Shown here in pieces: positions 1-10,976 of a stretch of 64,000 bases of DNA. Each line of letters begins with the position of its first letter. Position 1 is the stretch's first letter. The stretch spans positions 2,434,068-2,498,067 of the forward strand of contig CAKZJV010000007.1 in the NCBI GenBank assembly GCA_937120475.1, read 5' to 3'. Below the pieces are notes generated by a model, which did not search any database, was not told the DNA's origin, and saw only the letters and a program-made list of their open reading frames with translations. The DNA is from an uncultured Cryomorphaceae bacterium (lineage in GTDB: Bacteria > Bacteroidota > Bacteroidia > Flavobacteriales > Schleiferiaceae). A program made the position numbers and the translations under genes.

Positions 1-131
1 GAAATTGAGGGCTTTTTATTTTCTGGAAACCAGAAGTATAGAAAGTTTAACGCAATAAAAATATTCTGTTATAGTTTTATCTCAGAGTATTTTTCTTCTT
101 TTGCGAATTCTTAAATCTTAACCTAATTTCA

Positions 132-3100
132 ATGAAAGAGCTCGGACTGTTTTTCTCTTTGCTGGTTGGTATTTCACTAAGTGCTCAGGATGTTTTATCT
201 CAATATGAGGGTCTGGTTGATCCCGTTACCGGTGATTTCAACTGGTCAGAGAATGTGATATCCATAAGTAGCAATAATGGGCGGTCTTACCCGATACGCC
301 TTTCCTATAATCCGAATATTCGCAATAATCAGGCAGCCTCGTGGGTAGGCTTGGGTTGGAGCCTGAATACCGGTGAAATAAGCCGTAGTGTAGTAGGTTT
401 TCCAGACGATGGGAAGGGCTACGTACAAACGGAAAAAAAGATTTGTAGTGGTTGTTCGATTCCCGATGAACAAACCGAAGGATATGGTCCTATGTATTGG
501 AAATCCAACCCTCAGAGCTCTATTTCCACTTCTGACGTGATTTTTTCCTCCTTCGACCCCTATCAGCCCTCGGTTATTTATCCTGCCCTGGATCAATTCC
601 AAGTAAGCTCATCTTTACTGAATGGTTCTATGAAATTAGCCCGGTATTGGAGTAATGGATATACCCAGGATCCTCAGCCTCCGGGAGCTACAATTTCTAA
701 TCCAAATTTTAATGATCCCCGCATTAACACCGTAGCTATCAAGAATTTTGAAAAGAAGGTAAGTGGAAACACTGAAACGCACAAATGCGTAACAACCGGC
801 CCCGGCAAAGATGAAAACCTTACCATATTTCAATTGGAGAATGACCCTCTTCGAAATAATTACATAGCCTACTTCACTAAAAATAAAGTTGCTACCGACC
901 CCAACCTTGATGATAAGGGCTACCTTAAGTACGAAGCAAATCCTGATTTTACTCTATTATCTAATGATGCTATAGTAGGCTTTACCGTTTTTACCGAAGA
1001 TGGTACCCGCTTACACTACTCATTACCGGTAATTGAGAAAAGCAGCATCAATTACACGGTAAAGCTGGACAATAACGGCAATTTACTAACTCAATCGGAC
1101 ACGGTTAGCCTGATTGAAAAAACTACGCCTTATGCCGTGGCCTGGAAATTAACCGCTGTAACCGGGGCCAATTATGAAGATAGTAATGGGAATATGTTGC
1201 CGGATGATGGAGATAAAGGTTATTGGCTACGGTTTCATTACAGCCAGTGGATGGACGTAGAAGAGCGCAGCCCCATTTTCGATTTTAACAACGGGGTGGG
1301 GCCACATTACAATGTCAATAACGAGGTGCCACGTTATCCATTTACGGCCAATGTTCATATTGCGGTCAAAGAACAATTTTACCTGGATAAAATTGAAACA
1401 GATCGGGAGTTACTGGTTTTCTATAAGGGAATACGTGAGGACGAATTCAGCAATGAGCCCGGCAATACCGGGGGATTAACCAAAAAAATACCCGCCCTTA
1501 AGCTGGATAAAATTGTGCGGTATTATAAACCCGGAACCAGTATTGATAAGGTGAACCCGGTGGCCCAGGTTAATGGTGCTTTTAGTCACTTAAACGGTAG
1601 TTCCACTTCCTATCGTAATAATACCTTTATGACCGAGGATTTTGATCCCTTGGAAAATACGGCCAATATCCTGGAAGGTGTTGAATTCAATTTCAATTAT
1701 TCCCTGGCCGGTCTTTACGTGGCGAATATTACCAACATAGGCTCCTGGCCTTCCCAGTTTTCAAGCTTCAGCAGCTCTTCCATACCGGTTATTTACCAGG
1801 AGCCCAGTGCAACCGGTACCAATGGTAAATTGACGCTTCTATCGGTAAAGCAATACAACCAGGGTTATGCGGATATTTTTGATCCGTATGTATTTGGATA
1901 TACGGATGGTATAACGTTCAACAACCCTAACCATAAACTAAAAAATTACGATTACCTGGGGTACTATACACCCATGTCATCCCATCGTAGGCAATTGCGT
2001 TACAATACTTTTGTAGAAGATACCACCAAAGCCGGTACCTGGGCATTGCGGAATATAAGCTACCCCAACGGAACCTTTTTGGAAGTAGATTATTCCTTTG
2101 ATCGTTACGAGTATCAGCACAAGTCCTACAACCGAAATAAAAAAATTGTCCCTCTGTTGAACTTTGACAGAACAAGCTACACTTTATTCCATAGTAGTGG
2201 AAAAGGCTCAATAACTATGGATCCGGAAATGTCATCTCCTAATGACGTGGTTTTTTTAGAGCAAAAACTGGGAAGGTCGGTTGAATTCAGAGCAAGCTTC
2301 AAACAAGTGCATAAATGCTATGTGAGCAATAATAGTTCTTCGGATTTCACGGCTTATGGAACCAGGCGAAACCTCAGTTCCATAAATCTTACCATTAGTA
2401 CGGACGCCCAAACCGGTTTTATTAATTCCATTACGGCCGATTTGTTTGCACCTCAAAGTGTTTACGACAAGTGTGACGAAGATCCCGATTTTGTAGGTTC
2501 TGATCCGGAAAAAGTATACGCTGCCTACTTTGAAGTTACCGACAATAAGAATTTCACCGGAAGTACGCGGGTAAATCGCTTGAGGGTTAGTGAAACCAAT
2601 GGAAGTGCCAGCTCTTACGAGCTCAAATTCGGATATTCCAAGGGAACCGCAACCGGTAATTTCAACAACGTTTATCTCACTCCACAGGGAAGAGTAAGTT
2701 TCGGGAGCATTAATAACCCGGTAAACTCAGTGCCCTTTAATGTACTATATGATAAAGTTTCCATAATCAAAAAAGGTCTGGACGGATCTGACATGAGTAA
2801 GAGTATTTTGAGTTTCAGGGTGCAGGATCCCTTAACCGCCCACGAGGAAACCAAGCACACCGCTCTGACCAAGTGCTATGTATCCTCAAGTTATTTGGAT
2901 CTTTCCCTGGCTACTTTATGGAGAATGTTACATCATGAAGACTTTGATGAAGCCTATATACCCGGCCTGGTTGAATGTGCCGTAAGGAGTTATGTAATTG
3001 ATTATTGGTATCCGGCAGCCACCGCACCTTTAAAGAGTGCTTATGATACGGGTGACTGGGAAACGGTAGCTTCCTACTTGCCGGGTATTGCACTGCAAAA

Positions 3101-4958
3101 TCTTGCCGGGAACAGTTGCTGTACCAATGGTGAAGGAACACTCAGATGCACCCAAAGCACAGCAGTGGAATGTGATAATAAAATAGTACGCCCGGTGGAC
3201 CCTGTTAATCCTGAGCGGTACAAGTTTTATTCAGATGCCCATATTCCTAAGGATTATACCATTACTAAACAGGTACAAGTCAATAATAAGCTGAATATTT
3301 TAGGGAAGCCATTAAGTGTAAAGACCTACGACCAGGATGGAAACCTCATACTGAGCACCGAGTATATATACGATATAAAAGCCTTCAACCAAAGTCTTTA
3401 CCGGTGTAAGTTTGGAGAAAGTTCGGTGGTAGCTCAACCTTCCACCGGTGTGCTCTCTGAGTTTATTACCAATTATTACGAGTATTACTATTACCCAAAG
3501 CGTAAGGTGACCCTTTCCAAAGGACTGGAATACGTGGAGGAAATCGTGCTGTTTGATCCTAATACCGGAAAACCGTCTGTGATTAACTACCTGGACCCTA
3601 CCAAGGGCTTACAGCAAGAGGTGAAAAGTTATCCCGGGCAAAGTACCGGTGCTTGGGGTGGGCAGGCCAAAGCATTAACAATGATTGCACGCGATCATGA
3701 ACCGGGTGTAGTGCCCCGGCAAATCATCTGGAGGCCCGCCACCATTAATTCAATCAACACCAGCCCTTCCGATCCTTTTGCAACCACAGTAACCAAGTTT
3801 AACCCTGCCCAGGAAGTCACAGAACACCCTAAAGGCAAAAACATTATTCAACCTCTTGATGGTGTAGAGCAGGCTTTGTATGGTCTGGAATTGTATTCCT
3901 ACAGCAATGAGCCGATTGGGAACTTTAATAAGTTTAATGCCCATAAAACCATCCCGGAATACAGCCTGCAATCGCCTGATAATTATATCCGGGTATCTTT
4001 TGACGATGTTACTTCTTCATACCTATATACTCCGGAAACTGAACCGGCAGAATTCACCGGTGTACCGGTGCGCACCGTTTCGCAACAGCAAGTATCTTCC
4101 AATTGGCATAATGTAGGCGAAAGCAGGATTACTTATATGCGGGAGGATAACCGGGTGCTGGAAGCGCATAATGTTACCACCAATGTATATGCTTCCAACC
4201 TGTACCGTTTAAATTCACCCTGGTTAATGGCCCAGGTTGAAAACTGCCGTTTGGGAAGCTTTACCGCCAGTGGTTTTGAAGACCAGCAGGCAGGCAACCC
4301 TTTCTTTGAAGGCAAACTCTCCGGTTCATCCACGCGCGTGGAAGCGTCCGCGGTTGAGTTGGTTACGATGCCTGAAGCGCATACCGGAAAATACGTATGC
4401 CGGCTGGAGAGCAGTTCTCCCGAGGTTGGTTTTCGCACGGATCCCTTAGATGCCGGAGGGGTTCTGGAGCCGGGCAGGGTTTACCTGGCCAGTGTTTGGG
4501 TGAACAATACCTATTCAGGCAATCCGGGTATAGAGGTGGTATTGAACGGATCGATTGACGGAGGAACAACTGAATACGATCAACAATGGGCGAAAGGGGT
4601 CACAGATCCTGAAAACCTGGTAATTGGTAACTGGACCCTGGTGGAACTGGAATTTGAAGTCCCTGAAAATTATACCCCTAATAATCCCTCAGGAGCCGGT
4701 GACGTACATAATGAACTGAGCATAAAACTAAAACATGGTACCGGTGTGGCCTACTTTGACGATTTCCGCTTTCACCCCGTGAATGTGGGTATGGAGGTAG
4801 TAATTAAAGATGAGGTAACAGGGCGTACAAACTATGTTCTGGATGCCAATAATAGGTTTACCAAAAACATTTACGATGCCGCTGGCCGTGTGATTGAAGT
4901 AAAAAGAGAATCGGTTCACGGAATATATACCCAACAAAAAACCACCTTTAACCACTAA
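132..4958 (+). CDS. Secreted SpvB/TcB-like N-terminal half of a split RHS toxin shell (locus 1)
   Basis: This 1,608-aa protein has a Sec signal peptide (residues 1-18, cut near LSAQ). Residues about 25-100 hold DPVTGDF, LSYNP, WVGLGWSL and IxR motifs. These match the pattern at the start of SpvB and Tc-toxin B subunits (PVTGxxS, LSYxSG, GxGWSL, ITR). The middle is long, beta-rich and low in recognisable domains. Residues about 1374-1552 look like a carbohydrate-binding-type jelly roll (GxY, YFDDFRF ending). One RHS-like motif (YDAAGRVIEVKRE) sits near residue 1580, just before the stop. The RHS-core protein starts 3 nt downstream, so the two are translated together. I infer that this half and the next form one hollow shell, as TcB and TcC do. 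No T9SS sorting domain is present. The SpvB-like call is by motif only; the exact fold is not proven. Confidence 0.75.
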   Translation: MKELGLFFSLLVGISLSAQDVLSQYEGLVDPVTGDFNWSENVISISSNNGRSYPIRLSYNPNIRNNQAASWVGLGWSLNTGEISRSVVGFPDDGKGYVQTEKKICSGCSIPDEQTEGYGPMYWKSNPQSSISTSDVIFSSFDPYQPSVIYPALDQFQVSSSLLNGSMKLARYWSNGYTQDPQPPGATISNPNFNDPRINTVAIKNFEKKVSGNTETHKCVTTGPGKDENLTIFQLENDPLRNNYIAYFTKNKVATDPNLDDKGYLKYEANPDFTLLSNDAIVGFTVFTEDGTRLHYSLPVIEKSSINYTVKLDNNGNLLTQSDTVSLIEKTTPYAVAWKLTAVTGANYEDSNGNMLPDDGDKGYWLRFHYSQWMDVEERSPIFDFNNGVGPHYNVNNEVPRYPFTANVHIAVKEQFYLDKIETDRELLVFYKGIREDEFSNEPGNTGGLTKKIPALKLDKIVRYYKPGTSIDKVNPVAQVNGAFSHLNGSSTSYRNNTFMTEDFDPLENTANILEGVEFNFNYSLAGLYVANITNIGSWPSQFSSFSSSSIPVIYQEPSATGTNGKLTLLSVKQYNQGYADIFDPYVFGYTDGITFNNPNHKLKNYDYLGYYTPMSSHRRQLRYNTFVEDTTKAGTWALRNISYPNGTFLEVDYSFDRYEYQHKSYNRNKKIVPLLNFDRTSYTLFHSSGKGSITMDPEMSSPNDVVFLEQKLGRSVEFRASFKQVHKCYVSNNSSSDFTAYGTRRNLSSINLTISTDAQTGFINSITADLFAPQSVYDKCDEDPDFVGSDPEKVYAAYFEVTDNKNFTGSTRVNRLRVSETNGSASSYELKFGYSKGTATGNFNNVYLTPQGRVSFGSINNPVNSVPFNVLYDKVSIIKKGLDGSDMSKSILSFRVQDPLTAHEETKHTALTKCYVSSSYLDLSLATLWRMLHHEDFDEAYIPGLVECAVRSYVIDYWYPAATAPLKSAYDTGDWETVASYLPGIALQNLAGNSCCTNGEGTLRCTQSTAVECDNKIVRPVDPVNPERYKFYSDAHIPKDYTITKQVQVNNKLNILGKPLSVKTYDQDGNLILSTEYIYDIKAFNQSLYRCKFGESSVVAQPSTGVLSEFITNYYEYYYYPKRKVTLSKGLEYVEEIVLFDPNTGKPSVINYLDPTKGLQQEVKSYPGQSTGAWGGQAKALTMIARDHEPGVVPRQIIWRPATINSINTSPSDPFATTVTKFNPAQEVTEHPKGKNIIQPLDGVEQALYGLELYSYSNEPIGNFNKFNAHKTIPEYSLQSPDNYIRVSFDDVTSSYLYTPETEPAEFTGVPVRTVSQQQVSSNWHNVGESRITYMREDNRVLEAHNVTTNVYASNLYRLNSPWLMAQVENCRLGSFTASGFEDQQAGNPFFEGKLSGSSTRVEASAVELVTMPEAHTGKYVCRLESSSPEVGFRTDPLDAGGVLEPGRVYLASVWVNNTYSGNPGIEVVLNGSIDGGTTEYDQQWAKGVTDPENLVIGNWTLVELEFEVPENYTPNNPSGAGDVHNELSIKLKHGTGVAYFDDFRFHPVNVGMEVVIKDEVTGRTNYVLDANNRFTKNIYDAAGRVIEVKRESVHGIYTQQKTTFNH

Positions 4959-4961
4959 GCC

Positions 4962-7900
4962 ATGAAGTTTAAAAAAACAATATTTCTATTAGCCTTTTTC
5001 ATGCCGCTTATTTGCTATCCTGCGAGCAGCAATACGGTAGAATGGAATAGTTTCAACAGCATCAATAAAATAAGCGAGGGGTATTTAAAAACCGTGGAAA
5101 CCGGCTGGGCCAATAACCTGGCCAGCTCCGAGGCTTATTCATTGAATAACAATTTTTGCCTCAATATCGATTTAACCCAGGTGGGCTGGGAAAGCAACCT
5201 CACTTTTAGGGTAGGTATGGATGCCGGTGGGGTTGAAGACATTGCGCAGGCGGCCTTTTTGATGGAATTTACGGAGTTTAACCTGTATATTGATGATGGT
5301 GATCAAGGCCTGAACTTTAGCCTGAGTGAAAGCAGCCAATTACGACTGGAGTACCATTCCGGAACCCTGAAGTTGTTCGATGAAAGCCTGGTACTCCTGT
5401 ATTCTGAAAACATTGCAAGTTGGGGGGGTACCACCAAAATATACCTGTCTATTTACAATGATGAAGCCTTTGTGCCGGTGGCTTTTTCCTTTTGCCAGTC
5501 CTCCGTTTCAACCGGTGGGGCCAACCCCCCTGCGGCTTTGTTTGAGTGCAGTAACCTGGCTAATGAGAAATACGTGCGCCAGGAGATATACTCTCCGGAC
5601 GATGAACTCTTATCAGACGCGGTGGAGATCCGGAATAACTTTGGCCAAACCCTGCAAACACAATCCCGTGAATTTGCTCAAAACAAGGTTTTAGCCAAGG
5701 CCCTGGTTCAGGACCGCTACGGCCGCCCTGCCCTGGAAACCTTCCAGGCTCCGTTAACGGGTACCGACTTTTGCTACGATCAAAACTTCATCACAGCACC
5801 CACGGCCGGTTTGTTGGAAGGGTCTATCGAAGATATTTACGACTATAATTTTTTCGACCTTAAAGACAGCGATAACCCACAGTTAGGCGAAGAAAACAAC
5901 CCTTATTCTGTATCACCCTACTCTACCCTGGGGGCTTACTATTCCGGTTCCAGCACTCCGCACTTCTCCAATACAACCTATCCTTATGCCAGGGTACATT
6001 ATACCGATGACTTGTTACAGGAACAGATTTCCGTAAGCGGTACGGACGAAACATTCAAAGCCGGTGGAGGCCACCAGGCCTATAATTTTCTTACCGTGGC
6101 TGGTTCGGAGTTGCAATATGTATATGGAGTTTTAGGGTCGTATATGACCGATGGGGCCGGAAACCAGATCAACAACTGGAATTTGAATCTTTTTAAATCC
6201 ATACAGCTCGATGCCAACGGGAATACCCTGATCAGTTATACCAATTCCGATGATCAGGTGGTGGCTACTTGCTACAGCGGTAATGGTGGCCAGTGCCTGG
6301 CCCAGGAATCTTCCGTTCCTTTAAAGGAAGGGGTGCAACAAGCCATTCATATCCCCGATGGAAAAAACGGGAAACTGAAAATCAATTATCCTGATCCTGG
6401 AGGTTGGTACCAGAATTATACCACCAATGATGTGTATTGTGTGGATTGTTTCGATATTCAGATTTATGATATCCTAAAACAAAAAACCCTGGAGCAGGGC
6501 ACTGATTTTACCATTGATTTTAACAGCACGGTGGACAATCGCATATACGACATCACCTTTTACGGAAACTATGTTAATGGGGAGCAGTTGTTGGGGATAA
6601 GCTATAACCTGACTGAACGGGCCTATGATGTATTTTTTGAATTTGTACAGTATCATTGGATAAACCTGGACCCGGAAATCCAATACGAACTGGAGTATCA
6701 CGACTGGACCCTCAACTTTTACGATACCCGTGGTAATCTCACCAAAAAAGTTCAACCGGAAGGCGTAAACTGTGACTATAATGCCACCAATAGCTTTTAC
6801 AAGAGAGGCTCTAAACACATGGTTGCTGTAAACCGCACCTCTTCCAGTGTGTTGTATTCCATTAAAATAAACGCCCTGCCCAATAATACCAATGAACTAA
6901 AAATGGGCTTATACCCCAACGGGGTGTACCCGTACAAGCCGGAATATATAATTGGCGATGCCGTTAACAGTTGGTATGAAGAGCCTGAGCTCACCGGCCC
7001 GGGTGGTGAAGGCGGTGGAGGAAGTGGCGGGGAGTCTGAACCCGCCAGCGTGGAACACGCCATGCCTACCATGCACCACCTCTTGAACAATGAGGAAGAA
7101 ATGTCGGAAGAGTTAAGCCAATACCTGTCTTTTGGTAAGAATGGTGGCGACAACCCTAAATCGCCATTTATCGGTATCCCCGATCAACCACCACCCACGG
7201 AATACATGGATAAATTGTTGGATCACATGCGGTATGAGTTCCAGATAAAGATTTCAGGGGTTACCCCGGTTGGCAATGAAGTGGTTTTGGAAACCTATGA
7301 TTGCCGGATTGATGTGTATGACTACACCTATGTTACCCAGGTGATGGACGATGGGCAAACGTACCCAAGCTGGGAATATTACCTTACCAGTAAATACGTA
7401 GTAAAAATGCGCAAATCCGGAAGCGGCTACAGTTTAAATAGTGATGGTTTATTTCCCAACGGGCCGGTTCAAAATAGCCTGTACTCGTTATTGAGAGATG
7501 ATTATACTCTTAGCGGAAGTGAGTTGACCAATTATAAAAATATAGTGGTACGTGCGGGCAATACCTATAAGTTTGAAAAACCCAGGCAAAGTTGTGAGAC
7601 TTGTGCCGGTACCATTTATGCCAGCGGAGCTTACGAAACAAACCCCCCTATGCCGGCCATGGAGTTTTTCAACCAGTTTAACTTTATTGGTGATGTAAGC
7701 TATGAGTTCTCCTCCACACCCGATGATATTGAGCACAAAACCTTGCAGGAGGAGTACACCTATGACCTTAAAAATCAGCTCATACAGTCTGACCTGCCCG
7801 ATGCCGGTGTGGCACAAATGGTGTACTCAACGGATGGCAAGCTGAAATTTACCCAAAATGCCCAACAGGCATTGGACGATGAGTTTGCTTACGTAATTTA

Positions 7901-10900
7901 CGATCACAGCCGCAGGCCGCTGGAAAAAGGGGTGTATCGCAACAATCCCGCCCAGTACCCCCCGGGAGCTACTTTGGTAAACGTGGATTTTAGCCTGGAA
8001 GCCCCGGCACCGGGAGGGAATACCAATGTACATGACCTCAAGGATTTGAAAGATGGGATTAACGATGACAACTGTTTTGAACGGCAGTATTTTCAGTACG
8101 ATACCAAAGCCAACGACTTACCAACCTCGGTAATAGCGGATTTTAAACAGCAGTATTTAAGAGGCCGCGTTTCCAAATCGTGGAACGACTATGCCATAAC
8201 CTGGTACAGCTATACCCACGATGGTAACATAGAGTGGCAGATAACCGAAACGACCGACCTGGGTATTAAAACCCTCCGCTATCATTACGATAAGATCGGG
8301 AAACTCATTGCCGTGGACTACAATGAACTGGAAACCGACAATGACTTTTACATAAAGTATAATTTTGATGCCAACCAACGTTTAACCTCCGTGTATGCCA
8401 GTGATGATCCGGTACTGCGCTTTAAACCCATCGTACAATATGAGTACGACCTGCTGGGCAACCTCGTACGCAAGGAAATGGGTAACGGCTTGCAGGGCGT
8501 AGATATAAGCTACACCGCCAGCGGAGCCGTAAAAGCCCTGAATAACGGCCACCAGCCCGATAAAGACCGGGGCGGGGATGGCCTGGACATCAGCAGCACC
8601 TTTTTTAAAGACCTGTATGCCGAAACCCTCAGTTATTACGATGGTGATTTTAAACAGGAAGAAAGCTGGCTACAAACCGATGACCACACAGCCAACCGCT
8701 ATGACGGGCTGGTAAAGGGAGTGACCTGGAGCCATTCCGATGACGTGGGCCTGCCCCATGATGCGGGCGACCGCCCTTCCTACCAATTATCCTACGATTA
8801 CCGCGGGCAAATGGCTACGGCCGACTTTGGAAATACCACGGCCGGCTCCCTTAACGCTACGGCCGGTACCAGTGGAGCCGCACCGGTTTTCACCAGTGCC
8901 GCCAATCAAAATTTCAGGGTACAAAGCACCTACGACCGCAATGGCAACATTGAAACCCTGTTGCGCAGGGCCTACGGTACCGCTAACCTGATGGACAACC
9001 TGGATTACCAGTATGCGGTGGATGGCAACGGTGACCTCAACTCCAACGAGCTTTTGTATGTGGATGATGCCAGCACCTCCAATAGCTGGGCCAATGAAAT
9101 AACCGACCAGGCCAATGGTAATTATACCTACGATGCCCTGGGACGCCTGGTGAAGGATACGGACCGTGATGTGTACCTCACCTACAACAGCATGGGGCTG
9201 GTGAGCCGGGTGCAGAATGCCGCCCAAACCCTGAACCGCCAGGTGAATATTTACAACGAAAAAGGGCAGGCCGTAACCCAAAAATATTACAACGGCTCGG
9301 GAGTACTGCAAAAAACCGTGTATCGGGTGTACGATGCCTCCGGCCGCCCCCTGGCGGAATACGAGGAAGGTACCACGGCTCCTGAACTGAAGGAAACCTT
9401 TGTACACGGCATAGAGCGCGTAGCTACCGTGCAACACGGAGGGAGTGCCCTGGAACACCAGTACGAGATAAAAGACCACATTGGCAACGTACGGGCCGTA
9501 TTCAAGGCGGAGGAGCAAAGCATAGTACACTCCCAACTGGTGAATACGCTGGACGGTTGGCGGCTCCGGGGCAATACCACCGCCTCCTATACCTCCGGTG
9601 ACGGTTACCTGAAATTACAGGGTAGCGGTATAAGCGGGGGTACCGGTATTTTTGATGTATTTACCGTGGTGCCCGGCAGGCGTTATACCATTAAAGTACA
9701 GCTCAACGATATTGAGGCTACCGATTTTCGCATAGCCGTAATGAGCCAGGCCAACCCCGGGGTAGGGCTGGTGTATGAAGATTTTGAGAACCCCGGCTGG
9801 TACGAGCTGCCCTTTTACAACGATGCCAGTACCTCCCTGGCGGTGCACTTTTTTATACCGGGCGATAATGCGGTGAACAACCCCTACATTGTACTCAGTG
9901 AAGCCGCCCTGAGTGAAGATGAACTGCAGGTGCTGAGCTATACCGATTACTACCCCTTTGGCAGCCCCATGCCCGGCAGGCGTTACCAGAGCTCCGGCCT
10001 GGATGCCGAACACGGTTACTCCGGTGATTACTCTCGCGAAAATGCCGATTTGCAGTGGAACGAATTTCAGTACCGCAATTACGATGCGCGCCTGGGCCGC
10101 TGGCTGAGCCCCGACCCGGCCCGGCAGTACGCCAGCCCTTACGTGGGGATGGGGAATAACCCCATTAGCGTGTACGACCCTACCGGTTTGTATGGCTATT
10201 ACAATAATCAAGGAGATTACAAGTGGTTTGATGACATGACCGATGCCGAATTTGTTGCCGATGGTACAACCTGGACACTGGTTTCGGAGCACATCGGGGT
10301 ATTTGAGCAGATTGTATCCGAAAAAGGCAGTATGGCCGAAGAGTGGTATTATGATTCCTTTGAGGATTATAAGCCCGATGTTAAGAGCTTGATTGGATAT
10401 GAAAATGACGCTATATCCGCTCTGGTAGCCATTAATGATGCTTTAGTGGCTCCACAGGCTTTTGGGGCTCATAGTCAGGGGATGAACCCCAAGGAATACC
10501 ATGCCGTATTGGATTTAGTGAATACACACGAACAAATATTTGATGAACGTGCAGCCGCCTTTAATAAGTTACTTGCTGAAGGAAGTGTCAAACTTACGCC
10601 TCCGGCATTAGCTAGTGGAAGGGTAGAATCAGTTCCCATATTTTTTGATCTTTTAAGTGGAGGCTTCTATCAAGTCAAAAAAGGAGTACCTTTCCTACTA
10701 AATTCATCTTCAAAAGCACCTCGGCAAGTTACGCCAGGAATAATAAATATGTCAGGCCAGTATATTGATGATTTAGGCAGGGTTCAACCTTGGAATGCAT
10801 ATTACGATGAATTTGGAAGACTTGTTGAAAGAACTGACTGGAATGCAGCAAACAAGGTTCATAACATTGATGCGGTTCATCATCACGTATACGAATACTT

Positions 10901-10964
10901 ACCTAAGGGTCAGGTGAGAAGTATTGATCATATACCAGGTGTTGGTCCAAATACGAACTGGTAA
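4962..10964 (+). CDS. Secreted RHS-repeat protein with core and C-terminal toxin tip (locus 1)
   Basis: This 2,000-aa protein has a signal peptide (residues 1-24), then a beta-sandwich-like domain (about 25-175). A Gly/Ser-rich linker lies near residue 685. RHS/YD repeats run from about 923 to 1533 (YDxxGRL, YDANQRL types). A jelly-roll-like insert (about 1524-1656) follows KDHIGNVRAVF and precedes the core. The core has DYYPFGSPMPGR, YDARLGRWLSPDP and DPTGL (Asp about residue 1739). The tip covers about 1744-2000. Its last 80 residues have DEFGRLVERTD followed by a histidine cluster (VHNIDAVHHH, SIDHIPG). This recalls small nuclease-like tips such as polymorphic toxin type 24, but that assignment is weak. 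It follows the TcB-like gene by 3 nt. The next gene is the likely immunity gene. Codon use turns more AT-rich in the last part of the tip. Confidence 0.85.
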   Translation: MKFKKTIFLLAFFMPLICYPASSNTVEWNSFNSINKISEGYLKTVETGWANNLASSEAYSLNNNFCLNIDLTQVGWESNLTFRVGMDAGGVEDIAQAAFLMEFTEFNLYIDDGDQGLNFSLSESSQLRLEYHSGTLKLFDESLVLLYSENIASWGGTTKIYLSIYNDEAFVPVAFSFCQSSVSTGGANPPAALFECSNLANEKYVRQEIYSPDDELLSDAVEIRNNFGQTLQTQSREFAQNKVLAKALVQDRYGRPALETFQAPLTGTDFCYDQNFITAPTAGLLEGSIEDIYDYNFFDLKDSDNPQLGEENNPYSVSPYSTLGAYYSGSSTPHFSNTTYPYARVHYTDDLLQEQISVSGTDETFKAGGGHQAYNFLTVAGSELQYVYGVLGSYMTDGAGNQINNWNLNLFKSIQLDANGNTLISYTNSDDQVVATCYSGNGGQCLAQESSVPLKEGVQQAIHIPDGKNGKLKINYPDPGGWYQNYTTNDVYCVDCFDIQIYDILKQKTLEQGTDFTIDFNSTVDNRIYDITFYGNYVNGEQLLGISYNLTERAYDVFFEFVQYHWINLDPEIQYELEYHDWTLNFYDTRGNLTKKVQPEGVNCDYNATNSFYKRGSKHMVAVNRTSSSVLYSIKINALPNNTNELKMGLYPNGVYPYKPEYIIGDAVNSWYEEPELTGPGGEGGGGSGGESEPASVEHAMPTMHHLLNNEEEMSEELSQYLSFGKNGGDNPKSPFIGIPDQPPPTEYMDKLLDHMRYEFQIKISGVTPVGNEVVLETYDCRIDVYDYTYVTQVMDDGQTYPSWEYYLTSKYVVKMRKSGSGYSLNSDGLFPNGPVQNSLYSLLRDDYTLSGSELTNYKNIVVRAGNTYKFEKPRQSCETCAGTIYASGAYETNPPMPAMEFFNQFNFIGDVSYEFSSTPDDIEHKTLQEEYTYDLKNQLIQSDLPDAGVAQMVYSTDGKLKFTQNAQQALDDEFAYVIYDHSRRPLEKGVYRNNPAQYPPGATLVNVDFSLEAPAPGGNTNVHDLKDLKDGINDDNCFERQYFQYDTKANDLPTSVIADFKQQYLRGRVSKSWNDYAITWYSYTHDGNIEWQITETTDLGIKTLRYHYDKIGKLIAVDYNELETDNDFYIKYNFDANQRLTSVYASDDPVLRFKPIVQYEYDLLGNLVRKEMGNGLQGVDISYTASGAVKALNNGHQPDKDRGGDGLDISSTFFKDLYAETLSYYDGDFKQEESWLQTDDHTANRYDGLVKGVTWSHSDDVGLPHDAGDRPSYQLSYDYRGQMATADFGNTTAGSLNATAGTSGAAPVFTSAANQNFRVQSTYDRNGNIETLLRRAYGTANLMDNLDYQYAVDGNGDLNSNELLYVDDASTSNSWANEITDQANGNYTYDALGRLVKDTDRDVYLTYNSMGLVSRVQNAAQTLNRQVNIYNEKGQAVTQKYYNGSGVLQKTVYRVYDASGRPLAEYEEGTTAPELKETFVHGIERVATVQHGGSALEHQYEIKDHIGNVRAVFKAEEQSIVHSQLVNTLDGWRLRGNTTASYTSGDGYLKLQGSGISGGTGIFDVFTVVPGRRYTIKVQLNDIEATDFRIAVMSQANPGVGLVYEDFENPGWYELPFYNDASTSLAVHFFIPGDNAVNNPYIVLSEAALSEDELQVLSYTDYYPFGSPMPGRRYQSSGLDAEHGYSGDYSRENADLQWNEFQYRNYDARLGRWLSPDPARQYASPYVGMGNNPISVYDPTGLYGYYNNQGDYKWFDDMTDAEFVADGTTWTLVSEHIGVFEQIVSEKGSMAEEWYYDSFEDYKPDVKSLIGYENDAISALVAINDALVAPQAFGAHSQGMNPKEYHAVLDLVNTHEQIFDERAAAFNKLLAEGSVKLTPPALASGRVESVPIFFDLLSGGFYQVKKGVPFLLNSSSKAPRQVTPGIINMSGQYIDDLGRVQPWNAYYDEFGRLVERTDWNAANKVHNIDAVHHHVYEYLPKGQVRSIDHIPGVGPNTNW
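10119..10191 (+). repeat. Core-tip junction repeat, copy 1 (in the intact RHS gene)
   Basis: This 73-bp stretch encodes ARQYASPYVGMGNNPISVYDPTGL, written here only by its ends: it begins at Ala-Arg-Gln-Tyr and ends at DPTGL. It recurs at 12508-12580 with 5 mismatches by direct comparison. It lies exactly at the RHS core/toxin-tip boundary, so it is the natural crossover site for swapping tips. Confidence 0.85.
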
Positions 10965-10976
10965 AGCCTAATAAAG

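Noticed and set aside
8787-9536. 249-aa minus-strand ORF antisense to the RHS repeats
   Set aside because: It is the mirror of the repeat-rich RHS reading frame; it has low complexity and no start context or domain.
9615-10292. 225-aa minus-strand ORF antisense to the RHS core
   Set aside because: Same cause: a shadow of the GC-rich RHS core.
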